This document shows, piece after piece, positions 10,840 to 19,584 of a DNA stretch of 64,000 nucleotides (position 1 is the first letter of the stretch; each line of letters opens with the position of its first letter). The position numbers and the translations under genes were made by a program. Source of the stretch: Opitutaceae bacterium (GTDB taxonomy: Bacteria > Verrucomicrobiota > Verrucomicrobiia > Opitutales > Opitutaceae). The stretch lies in the NCBI GenBank assembly GCA_030693515.1, contig JAUYAK010000029.1, forward strand, positions 1 through 64,000, in the 5' to 3' direction. The notes below the pieces were generated by a model. That model had not been told where the DNA came from. It worked only from the letters and a program-made list of their open reading frames with translations, and searched no databases.

Positions 10840-12501
10840 ATGCTGCAATCGCTTCGCGTCCGCAACCTGGCCCTGCTCGAGGAAGTCGCGCTCGACTTCG
10901 AGGCCGGCTTCACCGCGGTCACCGGCGAGACCGGCGCGGGCAAGAGCATCTTGCTCGGCGCGCTGAGCCTGCTCGCCGGCGAGCGCGCCGACAAATCGAT
11001 CATCCGGCAGGGAGCGCCGGCGTGCGAGGTTGAGGCGGGCTTGTTCTTTGCCGACCCGCGCAAGATCGACGCCTTGCTCGCCGAACTCGAACTGCCGGCG
11101 TGCGAGGAGGGCGCGCTCATTCTCAAGCGCAGCGTGCCGCGCGACAAGGCGCCGAAGATCACGGTCAACGGCAGCCTCGCCACCTTGGCCGCGCTCCAGC
11201 GGCTCGGCGAGCGCTGGATTGATTTCCACGGGCCGAGCGAGCCGCGCCGGCTGCTCAAGGAGAGCTGCCAGCTCGATTTGCTCGATCTGTTCGGCCGGCT
11301 GGGTGCGGCGCGCGAGACCTACGCGGCGGCCTATCGCGCGTGGCGCGAGCTGGTGGGCGAGCGCACGCGCCTTGCGAGCGAGACGAAACTCGCGCCCGAC
11401 CAGATTGATTTCCTGCGGAACCAACTCGCGCGGCTCGACGCCCTCACGCTCACCGACGAGGCGATCGAGGCGCTGGAGCGGGATTTCCAGCGCATGAGCC
11501 GCGCGCAGGAGTTGATCGAGCTGAGCGCCGCGCTCGCGGCGGGGCTCACGGGCGAGGAAGGCGTGCAGGGCCGCGTGGCGGAGCTGCTGCGCCAGGCACG
11601 GCAGCTCGAGGGCATCGACGCCGCGAGCCGGCCATTGGCGGAGCGGCTCGCTTCGACCGCGGTGGAACTCAACGACCTGGGCGCGGAATTCTCGGCGCTG
11701 AGCCAGCAACTGCAGTTCGATCCGGAGCAGGCGGAGGAACTCGGCGTGAAGATGAACGCGTGGCTCGAACTCAAGCGCCGGCACGGTGGCGACGTGAGGG
11801 CCGTCGCGGCCGCGCGCGAGGAACTGCGCCGCCGCCTGGAAGTGCAGGGGGACCTCGAAGGCACGCTCCTGCGGCTGGAGAAACAAATCGCCGACGCGGA
11901 GAAGCACGCGCGCAAGCACGCGCAGGCGCTGCGGACCGGGCGTGAGAAGGCCGCGAAGGAACTCGCCAAGCTCGCCGCCAAGGGCATCGCGCAGCTCGGG
12001 TTCAAGCGCGCGGATTTCCAAGTGCGCGTCGTGCCGCTCGCGGACCTCGGTCCGGCGGGAGACTGCGGCGCGGAGTTTTTGTTTTCCCCCAACGTGGGCG
12101 AAGCACCGCTGCCCCTCAGCCGCATCGCCTCCAGCGGCGAACTCGCGCGCGTGATGCTCGCGCTCAAGACCGTGCTGGCCGATCTCGACGAGGTGCCGCT
12201 GCTGGTGTTCGATGAAGTCGATGCCAACGTGGGCGGCGAGATTGGCCGCGTCGTGGGCGAGAAGATGGCGGGCATCGCGCGCGAGCACCAGGTGCTCTGC
12301 GTGACGCATCTGCCGCAGGTCGCCGCGCAGGCGGCCAGCCACCTCGTGGTGACCAAGGATCAGTCGAAGGAGCGCGCGGTCGTGACGATCGCGCCGATCC
12401 AGGGGAGCCGGAAAGCGCGCGTGAGCGAGCTGGCCCGTATGCTCGGTGACCGCACCGCGAAGAGCGCGCTGGCGCACGCGGAGGAGCTGCTGGGCCGGTA
12501 G
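10840..12501 (+). CDS. recN: DNA repair protein RecN
   Basis: RecN is an SMC-like ATPase that acts in double-strand break repair. The ATG at 10840 (MLQSLRVRNLALLEEV) is the usual family start; ATG 10831 is three codons earlier and also possible. The 553 residues include Walker A GETGAGKS (29-36), a long coiled-coil middle (about 150-370), the signature ISSGELARVMLALK-like segment (written here ASSGELARVMLALK) and Walker B LLVFDEVDANVGG. The C-terminal CVTHLPQVAAQA is also typical. Its TAG stop is formed by the GTAG head of the palindrome at 12498-12523, and the convergent ccsA gene ends 30 bases later. Confidence 0.95.
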   Translation: MLQSLRVRNLALLEEVALDFEAGFTAVTGETGAGKSILLGALSLLAGERADKSIIRQGAPACEVEAGLFFADPRKIDALLAELELPACEEGALILKRSVPRDKAPKITVNGSLATLAALQRLGERWIDFHGPSEPRRLLKESCQLDLLDLFGRLGAARETYAAAYRAWRELVGERTRLASETKLAPDQIDFLRNQLARLDALTLTDEAIEALERDFQRMSRAQELIELSAALAAGLTGEEGVQGRVAELLRQARQLEGIDAASRPLAERLASTAVELNDLGAEFSALSQQLQFDPEQAEELGVKMNAWLELKRRHGGDVRAVAAAREELRRRLEVQGDLEGTLLRLEKQIADAEKHARKHAQALRTGREKAAKELAKLAAKGIAQLGFKRADFQVRVVPLADLGPAGDCGAEFLFSPNVGEAPLPLSRIASSGELARVMLALKTVLADLDEVPLLVFDEVDANVGGEIGRVVGEKMAGIAREHQVLCVTHLPQVAAQAASHLVVTKDQSKERAVVTIAPIQGSRKARVSELARMLGDRTAKSALAHAEELLGR

Positions 12502-12523
12502 GGCGCGGACTCCGTTCCGCGCC
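12498..12523 (+). repeat. solitary GTAG-headed palindrome at recN stop
   Basis: GTAG (12498-12501) is followed by GGCGCGGA (12502-12509), a six-base loop and the exact complement TCCGCGCC (12516-12523). The TAG of the head is the recN stop codon. It may also act as a bidirectional terminator between the convergent recN and ccsA genes, though no T-run follows. Confidence 0.7.
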
Positions 12524-12531
12524 GCAAACAA

Positions 12532-14433
12532 TCAAGGCGCAGCCTTGGCCGAACCGGCGGCGAGCGGAGTCGCTGCCCTGCCTGAACCGCCTCGGAAGCT
12601 CCGCCACTTGTCGAGCGGGATGAGCCCGAGCCCGATGATCGCGAGCTGGCTGGCCACGAATCCGGCGAGCGATACGAAGGCGGCATCGGTGAAGCCGTAG
12701 CTGTGCAGGCCGACGCCGAGCATGTTCGTGCCGAACCAGCTCCAGGCCGTAATGATGTTGCCGCCGATGGCGAGCACCATGATGCCGCGCTGCTTCACCA
12801 AGCCGCCCCAGCGGGCGTGGAGGATGATGGCGTTCCAAATGACAATCATCAGCGCGCCATTTTCCTTCGGGTCCCAGCCCCAGAAACGGCCCCAGGAGTA
12901 GTCGGCCCACAATCCGCCCAAGGCGGTGCCGACAAAGCTGAAGAGCGTCGCGAAGCAAACGATGCCGTAAACCATGCGGCCGAGCGCATCGGCGGTGCCT
13001 TTGTCGAGGGAGGTGCTGAACAGGCCGCGGAGGATGTAGATGATGGCGAGGAACCCGGCGAGAAACGTGGCCGAGTAGCCGATCGTCACGATGACGACGT
13101 GGGTCGCCAGCCAGAAGTTGGTGTCGAGCACGGCGCGCATCATCTCCAGCGTGTCGCCGCTCAGCGAGAGGTTGTGCGCGATGATCAGGGTGGCACCGCC
13201 GATGGTGCCGCCCGCGACGCTCGCGATGCCGTTTTTGAAGGTGCGCTCAAGGATGAGGCACAGGAGCACCGTGCCCCAGCCGACGAAGAGTGCGGACGAA
13301 TAGAGGTTGGTGACGGGCGGGCGGCCTTCGAGCCACATGCGCATAAGGATGCCGGCGGTCGAGATGATCCAGGCGAGGCTCATCAGCCAGTAGGCTGCGC
13401 GCTGCAGCGAATCGGGCCACACCAGCCACGAGATTAAGCCGAGCAGCAAGACCACGGCGTAAACGATCGAGGCGGTGTAGAAGGGTTGCGCGGCGTTGAA
13501 GCGCGTCTCGGCATCGACTTTTTCCTGGCGGTCGGGAAAGCGCTTCACGATGTCGGCGCGGTAGAGCTCAAGGAGCTTGTTGAAGCGGTCGGCTTTTTCC
13601 GTGCGCCAGGCGTGGGCGAAGCCGGCGTAGGCGAGGGCGGTGGGATCGACGCGGCCGGTGCGGAACGTGTCGAGCAGCGCGGCGCCGGCGGGCTTCCAGG
13701 CGTTGGGGTCGGGGTTGTCGGGCGCGGGCGGGACGACGAGGAAGGGGCCGGCGATGTTGGCCATGTCCACGAAGCGCTCGCCGATCTCGGTCATGGCGGA
13801 GGCGGCGGCCTCGTCGTGCGGCTGACCGGCCTGCTTGGCGCGGACCGCGGCGACGCCGGCGGCGACCTTGGACTCGAAGGCTAGCAGGTCGCCGAGGAAA
13901 TCGTCGCGGCCCGGCGCGACGAGGGCGTGCCGCAGGCGCTGGTAGTGGACGAGATTGTGGTAGAGCTGCACCACGGCGCGCTGGAAGACGGAGCGCACGG
14001 CGCTGTCCACCTGCTGCGCGAGCTTGGTTTGGCGGTCGAGTTCGCCGAATTTGCCGGAGAGCTGCTGGTAGGCGAAGCGCTTCTTGCCGTCGCCATCCTC
14101 AGGCTTGAGGTTGAACAGGGCGAGCAGCTCCGGGTGCGTGATCTCGAAGGTGCGGTAGGTGTCGGCGCGCTCGGGGCGGAAAGCGACGTCGAGCAGCCAC
14201 TCGGTAGGGAGGAGTTTGCGGCCATCGGGCGTGCTGACGGATTGACGGCCTTGGAGCTGGAGGAGCGCGCTGCGCGCGACCGTGTCGAGCGGCTTCATGC
14301 GCCCATTGAGCAGCACGGGCAATTTGCCGAAGCCGGTGACGTCGAATTCCGCGGGGTTCTTCGGCGCCCGCAGCGTCGAGAACACGTAGAGCGCCATGAG
14401 GACGACGACCGAGAGGGAGATGAACTTTTTCAT
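12532..14433 (-). CDS. ccsA: cytochrome c biogenesis protein CcsA/ResC-type, long form
   Basis: CcsA works with ResB/CcsB in System II to carry haem across the inner membrane and attach it to apocytochrome c. The ATG (MKKFISLSVVVLMAL) overlaps the resB stop by four bases. The first membrane segment is followed by a large periplasmic region of roughly 300 residues, then multiple membrane helices and the haem-handling WWD-type motif (SWGRFWGWDPKE) near residues 510-530. At 633 residues it is about twice the length of a minimal CcsA; this extended N-terminal region resembles that of Verrucomicrobia/Bacteroidetes-type homologues. Histidines near the motif are expected haem ligands. Confidence 0.88.
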   Translation of the reverse strand: MKKFISLSVVVLMALYVFSTLRAPKNPAEFDVTGFGKLPVLLNGRMKPLDTVARSALLQLQGRQSVSTPDGRKLLPTEWLLDVAFRPERADTYRTFEITHPELLALFNLKPEDGDGKKRFAYQQLSGKFGELDRQTKLAQQVDSAVRSVFQRAVVQLYHNLVHYQRLRHALVAPGRDDFLGDLLAFESKVAAGVAAVRAKQAGQPHDEAAASAMTEIGERFVDMANIAGPFLVVPPAPDNPDPNAWKPAGAALLDTFRTGRVDPTALAYAGFAHAWRTEKADRFNKLLELYRADIVKRFPDRQEKVDAETRFNAAQPFYTASIVYAVVLLLGLISWLVWPDSLQRAAYWLMSLAWIISTAGILMRMWLEGRPPVTNLYSSALFVGWGTVLLCLILERTFKNGIASVAGGTIGGATLIIAHNLSLSGDTLEMMRAVLDTNFWLATHVVIVTIGYSATFLAGFLAIIYILRGLFSTSLDKGTADALGRMVYGIVCFATLFSFVGTALGGLWADYSWGRFWGWDPKENGALMIVIWNAIILHARWGGLVKQRGIMVLAIGGNIITAWSWFGTNMLGVGLHSYGFTDAAFVSLAGFVASQLAIIGLGLIPLDKWRSFRGGSGRAATPLAAGSAKAAP

Positions 14434-15617
14434 GATGCGGCCTCCTGTTTGGCGGCGCGTTTCTCGAAGAAACCGACGAGGTGGATGCTGAACTGCCAGA
14501 TGAGACCGATGGTCATCAGCAGGCACGCGACATAGGGCATCTGCCAGCTAGGGTTGCGCACGACCTGGAGGACGGTGGTCTGCTCGCCGTCGTAGCCGGA
14601 TTGGTAGAACGTGAGGCCGGCGTAGCGCAGCGGGTTGTTCATGTAGATGAGGACCTCGCGGTCGTCGTGGCCTTCGGGCGAGGCGAGGCGGAGTTTGCTG
14701 GAGAAATTTTTCGGAATCTCTGTGCCCGCGTAGCGGTCGTGGCTGAATTTGAGGAGCGTGAGCGAAAACGGCTTGTAGTGGCGCGCGAAGCGCAGCGCGA
14801 TCCGGTAGGTGCGGCCTTCGTGCGTGAAGGTCTGCGGGGCGGCGAGAAACGGCGGCGAGAACGGCGAGCTGATGCGAGGCGAGACGAGCCAGGTGCCCAG
14901 CGAGCCGGCGGCGCCGACGAGTTCGACGGAGGCGGAGGGCAGGTTGCGCTCGTCCTGCTTGTAGGTCATCGGCAGGCCGGTGGCCATGACGCCGGCGCCG
15001 ACACCCGTCGTGGCCTGCGGGGGCTTGGTCGAGGCGGCGTCGCGCATGCTCAGGCCGGAATTCGGAAAATATTCCTTCACTACGACGCGGAAGGGCAGCT
15101 TCGCGTGCTGGATGGGTTCGCGAGTCGCGAGCCGGGCCTCGGGGATCGCCACGACCTCGTCGAAATCGGGGTTCGTGGTGTCGATGATCGCGAGTTCGTT
15201 GTCGTGGTGGCTTTCCGAGTAGCTCTTCGTTTCGCCCTCGGTGATGCGCATGGCGAAATCCTCCTGCCAGAGTCCGCTGAGGAGTTCGCCGACGAGCAGC
15301 AGGATCACGCCAATGTGCGTGAGCTGGATGCCAAGTTTCTTCCACGTCAGCTTGAAGCGATAGATGTGCGCGCCGATGAGGTTGACCAAGAGCAGCCCGC
15401 CAATGCTGTAGCCACCGGGGAAAACCGGAAACGACGAGGCGCCGGATTGCTGGAACACCACAAAGCTCCGGAACCATTTTTCCTGGATGCCCCAGATGCC
15501 GAGGTTCACCTGGTCGAGTGTGGCGGCGAAGACCAGAATCAGTCCGAGCGCGAGCAGGACGACCGTCAGCTTGAGCGAGACGAGGAAGTCGCGGATGGCG
15601 AGGAGGACGGGATTCAT
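14430..15617 (-). CDS. resB: cytochrome c biogenesis protein ResB
   Basis: ResB is the partner of CcsA in System II haem delivery and apocytochrome ligation. The 395 residues start MNPVLLAIRDFLVSLKLTVVLLALG, with three membrane helices in the first 120 residues (FVVF, GYSIGGLLLVNLIGAHIYRF and IQLTHIGVILLLVGELL regions), a large periplasmic domain and a final helix (MPYVACLLMTIGLIWQFSIHL). The tryptophan- and tyrosine-rich end NNPLRYAGLTFYQSGYDG is typical. It overlaps its upstream and downstream neighbours by four bases at each end (ATGA), so the three genes are one operon. Confidence 0.88.
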   Translation of the reverse strand: MNPVLLAIRDFLVSLKLTVVLLALGLILVFAATLDQVNLGIWGIQEKWFRSFVVFQQSGASSFPVFPGGYSIGGLLLVNLIGAHIYRFKLTWKKLGIQLTHIGVILLLVGELLSGLWQEDFAMRITEGETKSYSESHHDNELAIIDTTNPDFDEVVAIPEARLATREPIQHAKLPFRVVVKEYFPNSGLSMRDAASTKPPQATTGVGAGVMATGLPMTYKQDERNLPSASVELVGAAGSLGTWLVSPRISSPFSPPFLAAPQTFTHEGRTYRIALRFARHYKPFSLTLLKFSHDRYAGTEIPKNFSSKLRLASPEGHDDREVLIYMNNPLRYAGLTFYQSGYDGEQTTVLQVVRNPSWQMPYVACLLMTIGLIWQFSIHLVGFFEKRAAKQEAAS

Positions 15618-16255
15618 GGCGCGGCGGGCTTGACCGTGTCGAGAAACGCCATGAAGGCCGCCTTCTCCTTGGCGACGAGGGCATCGGGCCCGGTGAGTTT
15701 GAAGAACCACGTGCTGCCGGCGTGCGGCACGATGGCGGCCAAAGTGCGCATCGGGGCCGGGCCGGTCGCGCCGCCGAGATCGACGACGCCGATTTTGAGG
15801 CCGTTGCGCTCCAAACGTTGAATCGCGGTCGCGAGGTCTGCGGCGGCGATGGGGGGGAGGCTGATTTGGCCGCGCCAGCGGTTCACATTGGCGAGATCGC
15901 CGCCGACGTCGCCGGGAAACGCGGTGATCGACATGTCGGCTTCGCCACCCTCGCCCTTGATGGCGTAGCTGCCCTTGCGCATCGACGAGGCGGGCTTCGT
16001 GGCCCACGCGGCGGGCGCGCTCCACGCGAGGCCGGTGCCCGAGGCGGTGGCGACCGGGGTATTGGCCATCGCGTTCGGCGCGGCGGCCGCCGGAGCCGCC
16101 GGGGCGGGTGCACTGGGGTGTGAATGGGGCGCGGCCGCGGCCGTGGGAGCGACGGAATCCTTCGGCGCGCGGTAGGATTCGATCTGGGGCTTGCTGCACG
16201 CCGCGAGCAATGCGGTCAGCGCAACGGGCAGGGGGAGCAGGCGGCGGGGGTTCAT
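15614..16255 (-). CDS. lipoprotein of unknown function in the cytochrome c maturation operon
   Basis: A 213-residue protein with a lipoprotein signal peptide: a basic start, a hydrophobic core and the lipobox LLAAC, so residue C20 or so would be lipidated. An Ala/Pro/His-rich linker follows, then a compact domain of about 120 residues ending in KAAFMAFLDTVKPAAP, whose ending resembles small domains that bind or scan periplasmic ligands. No known motif was recognised. Its stop overlaps the resB start by four bases and it is the first gene of the operon, so it may assist cytochrome c maturation or an electron-transfer partner; that is inference from position. Confidence 0.7.
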   Translation of the reverse strand: MNPRRLLPLPVALTALLAACSKPQIESYRAPKDSVAPTAAAAPHSHPSAPAPAAPAAAAPNAMANTPVATASGTGLAWSAPAAWATKPASSMRKGSYAIKGEGGEADMSITAFPGDVGGDLANVNRWRGQISLPPIAAADLATAIQRLERNGLKIGVVDLGGATGPAPMRTLAAIVPHAGSTWFFKLTGPDALVAKEKAAFMAFLDTVKPAAP

Positions 16256-16489
16256 GAGCAGCGGATTAGTCGGAGGGCGGAGGAGAAAGCGCAAATCAAA
16301 CCGGCCGCGGCCGACCGGTCATTACGGCGGCAGACGCTAGCCATGAAAAATCGTTGCCGTGAGTGGGAACATGGCCGCGCGAACTAATACTAGGAAATGA
16401 CGCGCGGACTCGGTCTTCCTGTCCATGCTGTTACCGTTTGGTGCGTGCTGCATCCGGCGGTTCCCCGTTGTCGTAGCCTTCTCATCCCC

Positions 16490-17869
16490 ATGAAAACTCC
16501 CTCCCTCCGAACCTTACTTGCCGTGGGTGCCGCCGGCGCTCTCGTGTTCTCCGCCAGCGCCCAAGTGATTGAACTGCGCGCCACCATCAATGGTGCGCAG
16601 GAAAACCCCGCCGTCACCACGCCCGCCGCGGGTAATGCGGTGATGCTCTACGATGTCGGCACCAACACCTTTGACCTCATCATCTCGATCACGGGCCTGA
16701 CCAATACGGTGACGGCCTCCCACATCCACGAAGCGGCGATGGGGGTAAATGGCGCGGTCGTCACGAATCTCGGGGGCGAAGCGGTTTATTTCCGTAGCGG
16801 CAACACGCTTACGGCGACTTTCCGCAACATCACGCACAGTGGCGACCGACTCCGCCTGATTCAGGGCGGGGCCTACTTCAACCTCCACACGGCGGCCAAC
16901 CCCGGCGGCGAGGTCCGCGGCCAGCTCATCGCCCGGCCCGTGCGCCTCGTGGCCAACCTCGACGTGGCGCAGGAAGCCGCGGCATTTCCCGCGCTGAATT
17001 TTTCGACTGTGAACAACTTCGGCGGCGCGGTCGCTATCTACGACCCGACGGCCAACACGATTTCAGTGCGCCACTCGTTGTTCAACTACTCCAGCACCTT
17101 CACCAATTCTCATATTCATGCGGGTGCCCCCGGCGTGAGCGGCGCGGTGAACACCAGTCTCGGCACGAGCGCCACCGCTGGGGCCTACAATTCGACCAAC
17201 GGCCACATCTCCGGCAGCCACGAGACAGTGGCTTACGGTGGCAACCCGATCGAGCTGCTGACCGGCCTGAACTATCTCAACTACCACAGCCAGGCGTTCG
17301 CCGGCGGTCAGCTGCGCGGGCAACTGACGGTTTCGGGCGAGACGCTGAACACCCGCCTCGGCAACCTCTCCGTCCGCGGCTTTGTCGGCACCGGCGAGCA
17401 GGTGCTCATCGGGGGCATCAGCGTCCAGGGCACGGAGCCGGTGCGCGTGCTCATCACGGCCAAGGGGCCCGCGCTCGCGGCGTTCGGCGTGACGGGTGCG
17501 ATTCCCAATCCCCGTCTCGCGCTCTTCTCGGGCGCGACGCAGATCGCTGCCAACGATGATGTCGGCGCGTTGGTCGTGGGTTCAGAACTCGCGCGCATCC
17601 CGGCCGTGCCGACCAATCCGCTTGAGTCCGCGCTGGTCGTCGTGCTGCCCCCGGGCAACTACACCGCGATCGTTTCCTCTGCGGCCGGCACGGGCGTAGC
17701 GCTGCTCGAGGCCTACGACCTGCGCAACGTGCCGACGACTGTGGCCATCGCGTCGCTCGATCCGGTGTCGCCGGCCGGCGGGGCGACCCGGGCGGTTGCT
17801 GCGGCGGCTCGGCCCGCGCCGGAGCTTTGCGTGGTCACTCCGCTGCCGACGACGGTCGCCACGCGCTGA
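16490..17869 (+). CDS. secreted CHRD-domain protein
   Basis: The start at 16490 gives a clean signal peptide (MKTPSLRTLLAVGAAGALVFSASAQ); the longer in-frame reading from 16397 has no such feature. The 459 residues hold two CHRD (chordin-type) domains at about 27-145 and 150-275, each with the 'LRATINGAQENPAV' entry, 'ASHIHEAAMGVNGAVV' and 'GGEVRGQLIA' exits. The third part (about 276-420) carries LGNLSVRGFVGTGEQVLIGG and KGPALAAFGV, a module found at the ends of many exported Verrucomicrobial proteins. Function is unknown; CHRD proteins are extracellular or periplasmic. The gene stands alone, with its own terminator. The 234 bases before it show no clear promoter. Confidence 0.85.
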   Translation: MKTPSLRTLLAVGAAGALVFSASAQVIELRATINGAQENPAVTTPAAGNAVMLYDVGTNTFDLIISITGLTNTVTASHIHEAAMGVNGAVVTNLGGEAVYFRSGNTLTATFRNITHSGDRLRLIQGGAYFNLHTAANPGGEVRGQLIARPVRLVANLDVAQEAAAFPALNFSTVNNFGGAVAIYDPTANTISVRHSLFNYSSTFTNSHIHAGAPGVSGAVNTSLGTSATAGAYNSTNGHISGSHETVAYGGNPIELLTGLNYLNYHSQAFAGGQLRGQLTVSGETLNTRLGNLSVRGFVGTGEQVLIGGISVQGTEPVRVLITAKGPALAAFGVTGAIPNPRLALFSGATQIAANDDVGALVVGSELARIPAVPTNPLESALVVVLPPGNYTAIVSSAAGTGVALLEAYDLRNVPTTVAIASLDPVSPAGGATRAVAAAARPAPELCVVTPLPTTVATR

Positions 17870-17888
17870 GCGTCCTTTTCTTCACGAA

Positions 17889-17922
17889 AGCCCGGTGCCC
17901 GATGGCGCCGGGCTTTTTGTTT
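17889..17922 (+). terminator. intrinsic terminator after the CHRD gene
   Basis: AGCCCGGTGCC (17889-17899) pairs with GGCGCCGGGCT (17904-17914) with one T-G pair across loop CGAT, followed by a T-run. It separates the CHRD gene from the downstream pxp genes. Confidence 0.85.
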
Positions 17923-17957
17923 GTGCGGGCGGCCCGCGTCAGGTTGAGAAATATCGC

Positions 17958-19583
17958 ATGAGAGTCGAACTGCTCGGCGATGCAGCGGTGGTCCTGCACC
18001 TCGACGGCGCGGTCGATGCCGCGCTGGCCGCCCGGGTGCGCGCGATTGCGGCGGCGATTGGGCGCGGGGGGCTTGCGGGTGCGACGGACATCGTGCCGGC
18101 GTTTGCGAGCGTGGCGGTGTTCTTCGAACGGGCGCCGACGGCGGCTTTCGCGGTCATCGAGGCCGAGTTGCGCGCCCTCGTGGCAGGCGCAGGGACGGAA
18201 GCGAACCCTCCTCCGGGCCGCGTGCTCGAAGTGCCGGTGGTGTATGGCGGCGAGCACGGTCCCGATCTCGGGCTGGTGGCCGCGCACACCGGCCTGACGG
18301 AGGCCGAAGTGGTCGCGCGGCATGCGGCGGGCGAATACCTCGTGCATGCGATCGGGTTTGCGCCGGGGTTCCCCTATCTTGGCGGGCTCGACCCGCGCCT
18401 CGCCACGCCGCGGCGGGCGACGCCGCGCGCCCTGGTGGCGGCGGGCAGCGTGGGCATCGGTGGCGCGCAGACGGGCGTCTATCCACTCGCTTCGCCCGGG
18501 GGCTGGAACCTCATCGGCCGCACGCCGCTCGCCCTCTTTGATCCGCGGCGCGAGCCGGCGGCGTTGCTCAGCGCGGGTGACCGGGTGCGGTTTCGCGCGG
18601 TGGCCGGGGCCGAGGCGGAGTTTGCGGAGCGGGCATCGGCTGCATCCCCGAGCGGATGCGCCGCAGACATCGAGGTGTTGCGCGCCGGCATGTTCACGAC
18701 GGTGCAGGATGCCGGCCGCCGCGGTCACCGCGCCGCCGGTGTGCCCCTGAGCGGCGCTGCCGACCCGCTGGCGCTGCGGCTCGCCAACCTGATCGCGGGC
18801 AACGACGAGACGGCGGCGGGACTCGAATGCACGCTCGTCGGGCCGACTTTGCGCTTTCACCGCGACACCGTGATTGCGTGGGGCGGGGCGAGCACTGCGG
18901 CGTTGCCCAGCGGTCGGCCGGTCGTCGTGCGCGCGGGCGAGACGCTGACCATCGGGGCCTTGCCGCGCGGGTGTCGGGGCTACCTCGCGATGGGGGGCGG
19001 TGTGACGGTGCCGGCGGTGCTGGGCAGTCGCAGCACGCTGGTGCGGGCCGGGCTCGGCGGCGTCGATGGCCGGGAACTGCGCGACGGCGATGGGCTGCAG
19101 ATCGGCGAGGGGCGGCAGCTCACGGGCGGCCGGTGGCGAATCGATGAGCGCATCCTGCCGCACTACTCTGCGGCTCCGACGGTGCGCGTGGTCGCGGGCG
19201 CGCACGCGAGGGACTTCCAAGGCTGGGAGGGGCAGGAATTTTCTGTCTCCACGCAGTCGGACCGCATGGGCGTGAGGCTCGGCGGTGCCGTGGCGCGGCG
19301 CGGTCCGGCCCGCGAGCTGATTTCCACTCCGGTCGCGCCCGGCACGATCCAGGTGCCGCCGGACGGAGCGCCGATTGTGCTGCTGAGCGATGCGCAGACG
19401 ATTGGCGGATACCCGCAGCTGGCGCACGTGATCACGGCGGACCTGCCACTCGTGGCGCAGCTGAGGCCGGGGGACGCGGTGAGATTCGTGGACGTATCGC
19501 TCGAAGAAGCGAGGCGGGCAGCCGGGGCCGTGGAGCGTGCGCTGGGCTTGCTGCGCGAGGGCCTCGCGCGGAAATTCCTCTGA
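17958..19583 (+). CDS. fused 5-oxoprolinase subunits PxpB and PxpC
   Basis: 5-Oxoprolinase opens 5-oxoproline to glutamate with ATP; in bacteria it is usually three proteins, PxpA, PxpB and PxpC. Here 541 residues combine PxpB (about 1-222) and PxpC (about 235-541). The PxpB part has IGFAPGFPYLGGLDPRLATPRR and the GSVGIGGAQTGVYP loop. The PxpC part starts EVLRAGMFTTVQDAGRRGH and has PLSGAADPLALRLAN and the late PVAPGTIQVPPDGAPIVLLS. Only a short linker joins them. The start at 17958 (MRVELLGDAAVVL) is that of KipI/PxpB homologues. pxpA follows at once, completing the enzyme. Confidence 0.9.
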   Translation: MRVELLGDAAVVLHLDGAVDAALAARVRAIAAAIGRGGLAGATDIVPAFASVAVFFERAPTAAFAVIEAELRALVAGAGTEANPPPGRVLEVPVVYGGEHGPDLGLVAAHTGLTEAEVVARHAAGEYLVHAIGFAPGFPYLGGLDPRLATPRRATPRALVAAGSVGIGGAQTGVYPLASPGGWNLIGRTPLALFDPRREPAALLSAGDRVRFRAVAGAEAEFAERASAASPSGCAADIEVLRAGMFTTVQDAGRRGHRAAGVPLSGAADPLALRLANLIAGNDETAAGLECTLVGPTLRFHRDTVIAWGGASTAALPSGRPVVVRAGETLTIGALPRGCRGYLAMGGGVTVPAVLGSRSTLVRAGLGGVDGRELRDGDGLQIGEGRQLTGGRWRIDERILPHYSAAPTVRVVAGAHARDFQGWEGQEFSVSTQSDRMGVRLGGAVARRGPARELISTPVAPGTIQVPPDGAPIVLLSDAQTIGGYPQLAHVITADLPLVAQLRPGDAVRFVDVSLEEARRAAGAVERALGLLREGLARKFL

Positions 19584-19584
19584 A

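Noticed and set aside
10138..12531. 797-residue minus-strand open frame opposite recN and the YdcF-like gene
   Set aside because: It spans two unrelated real genes and has shadow-like composition.
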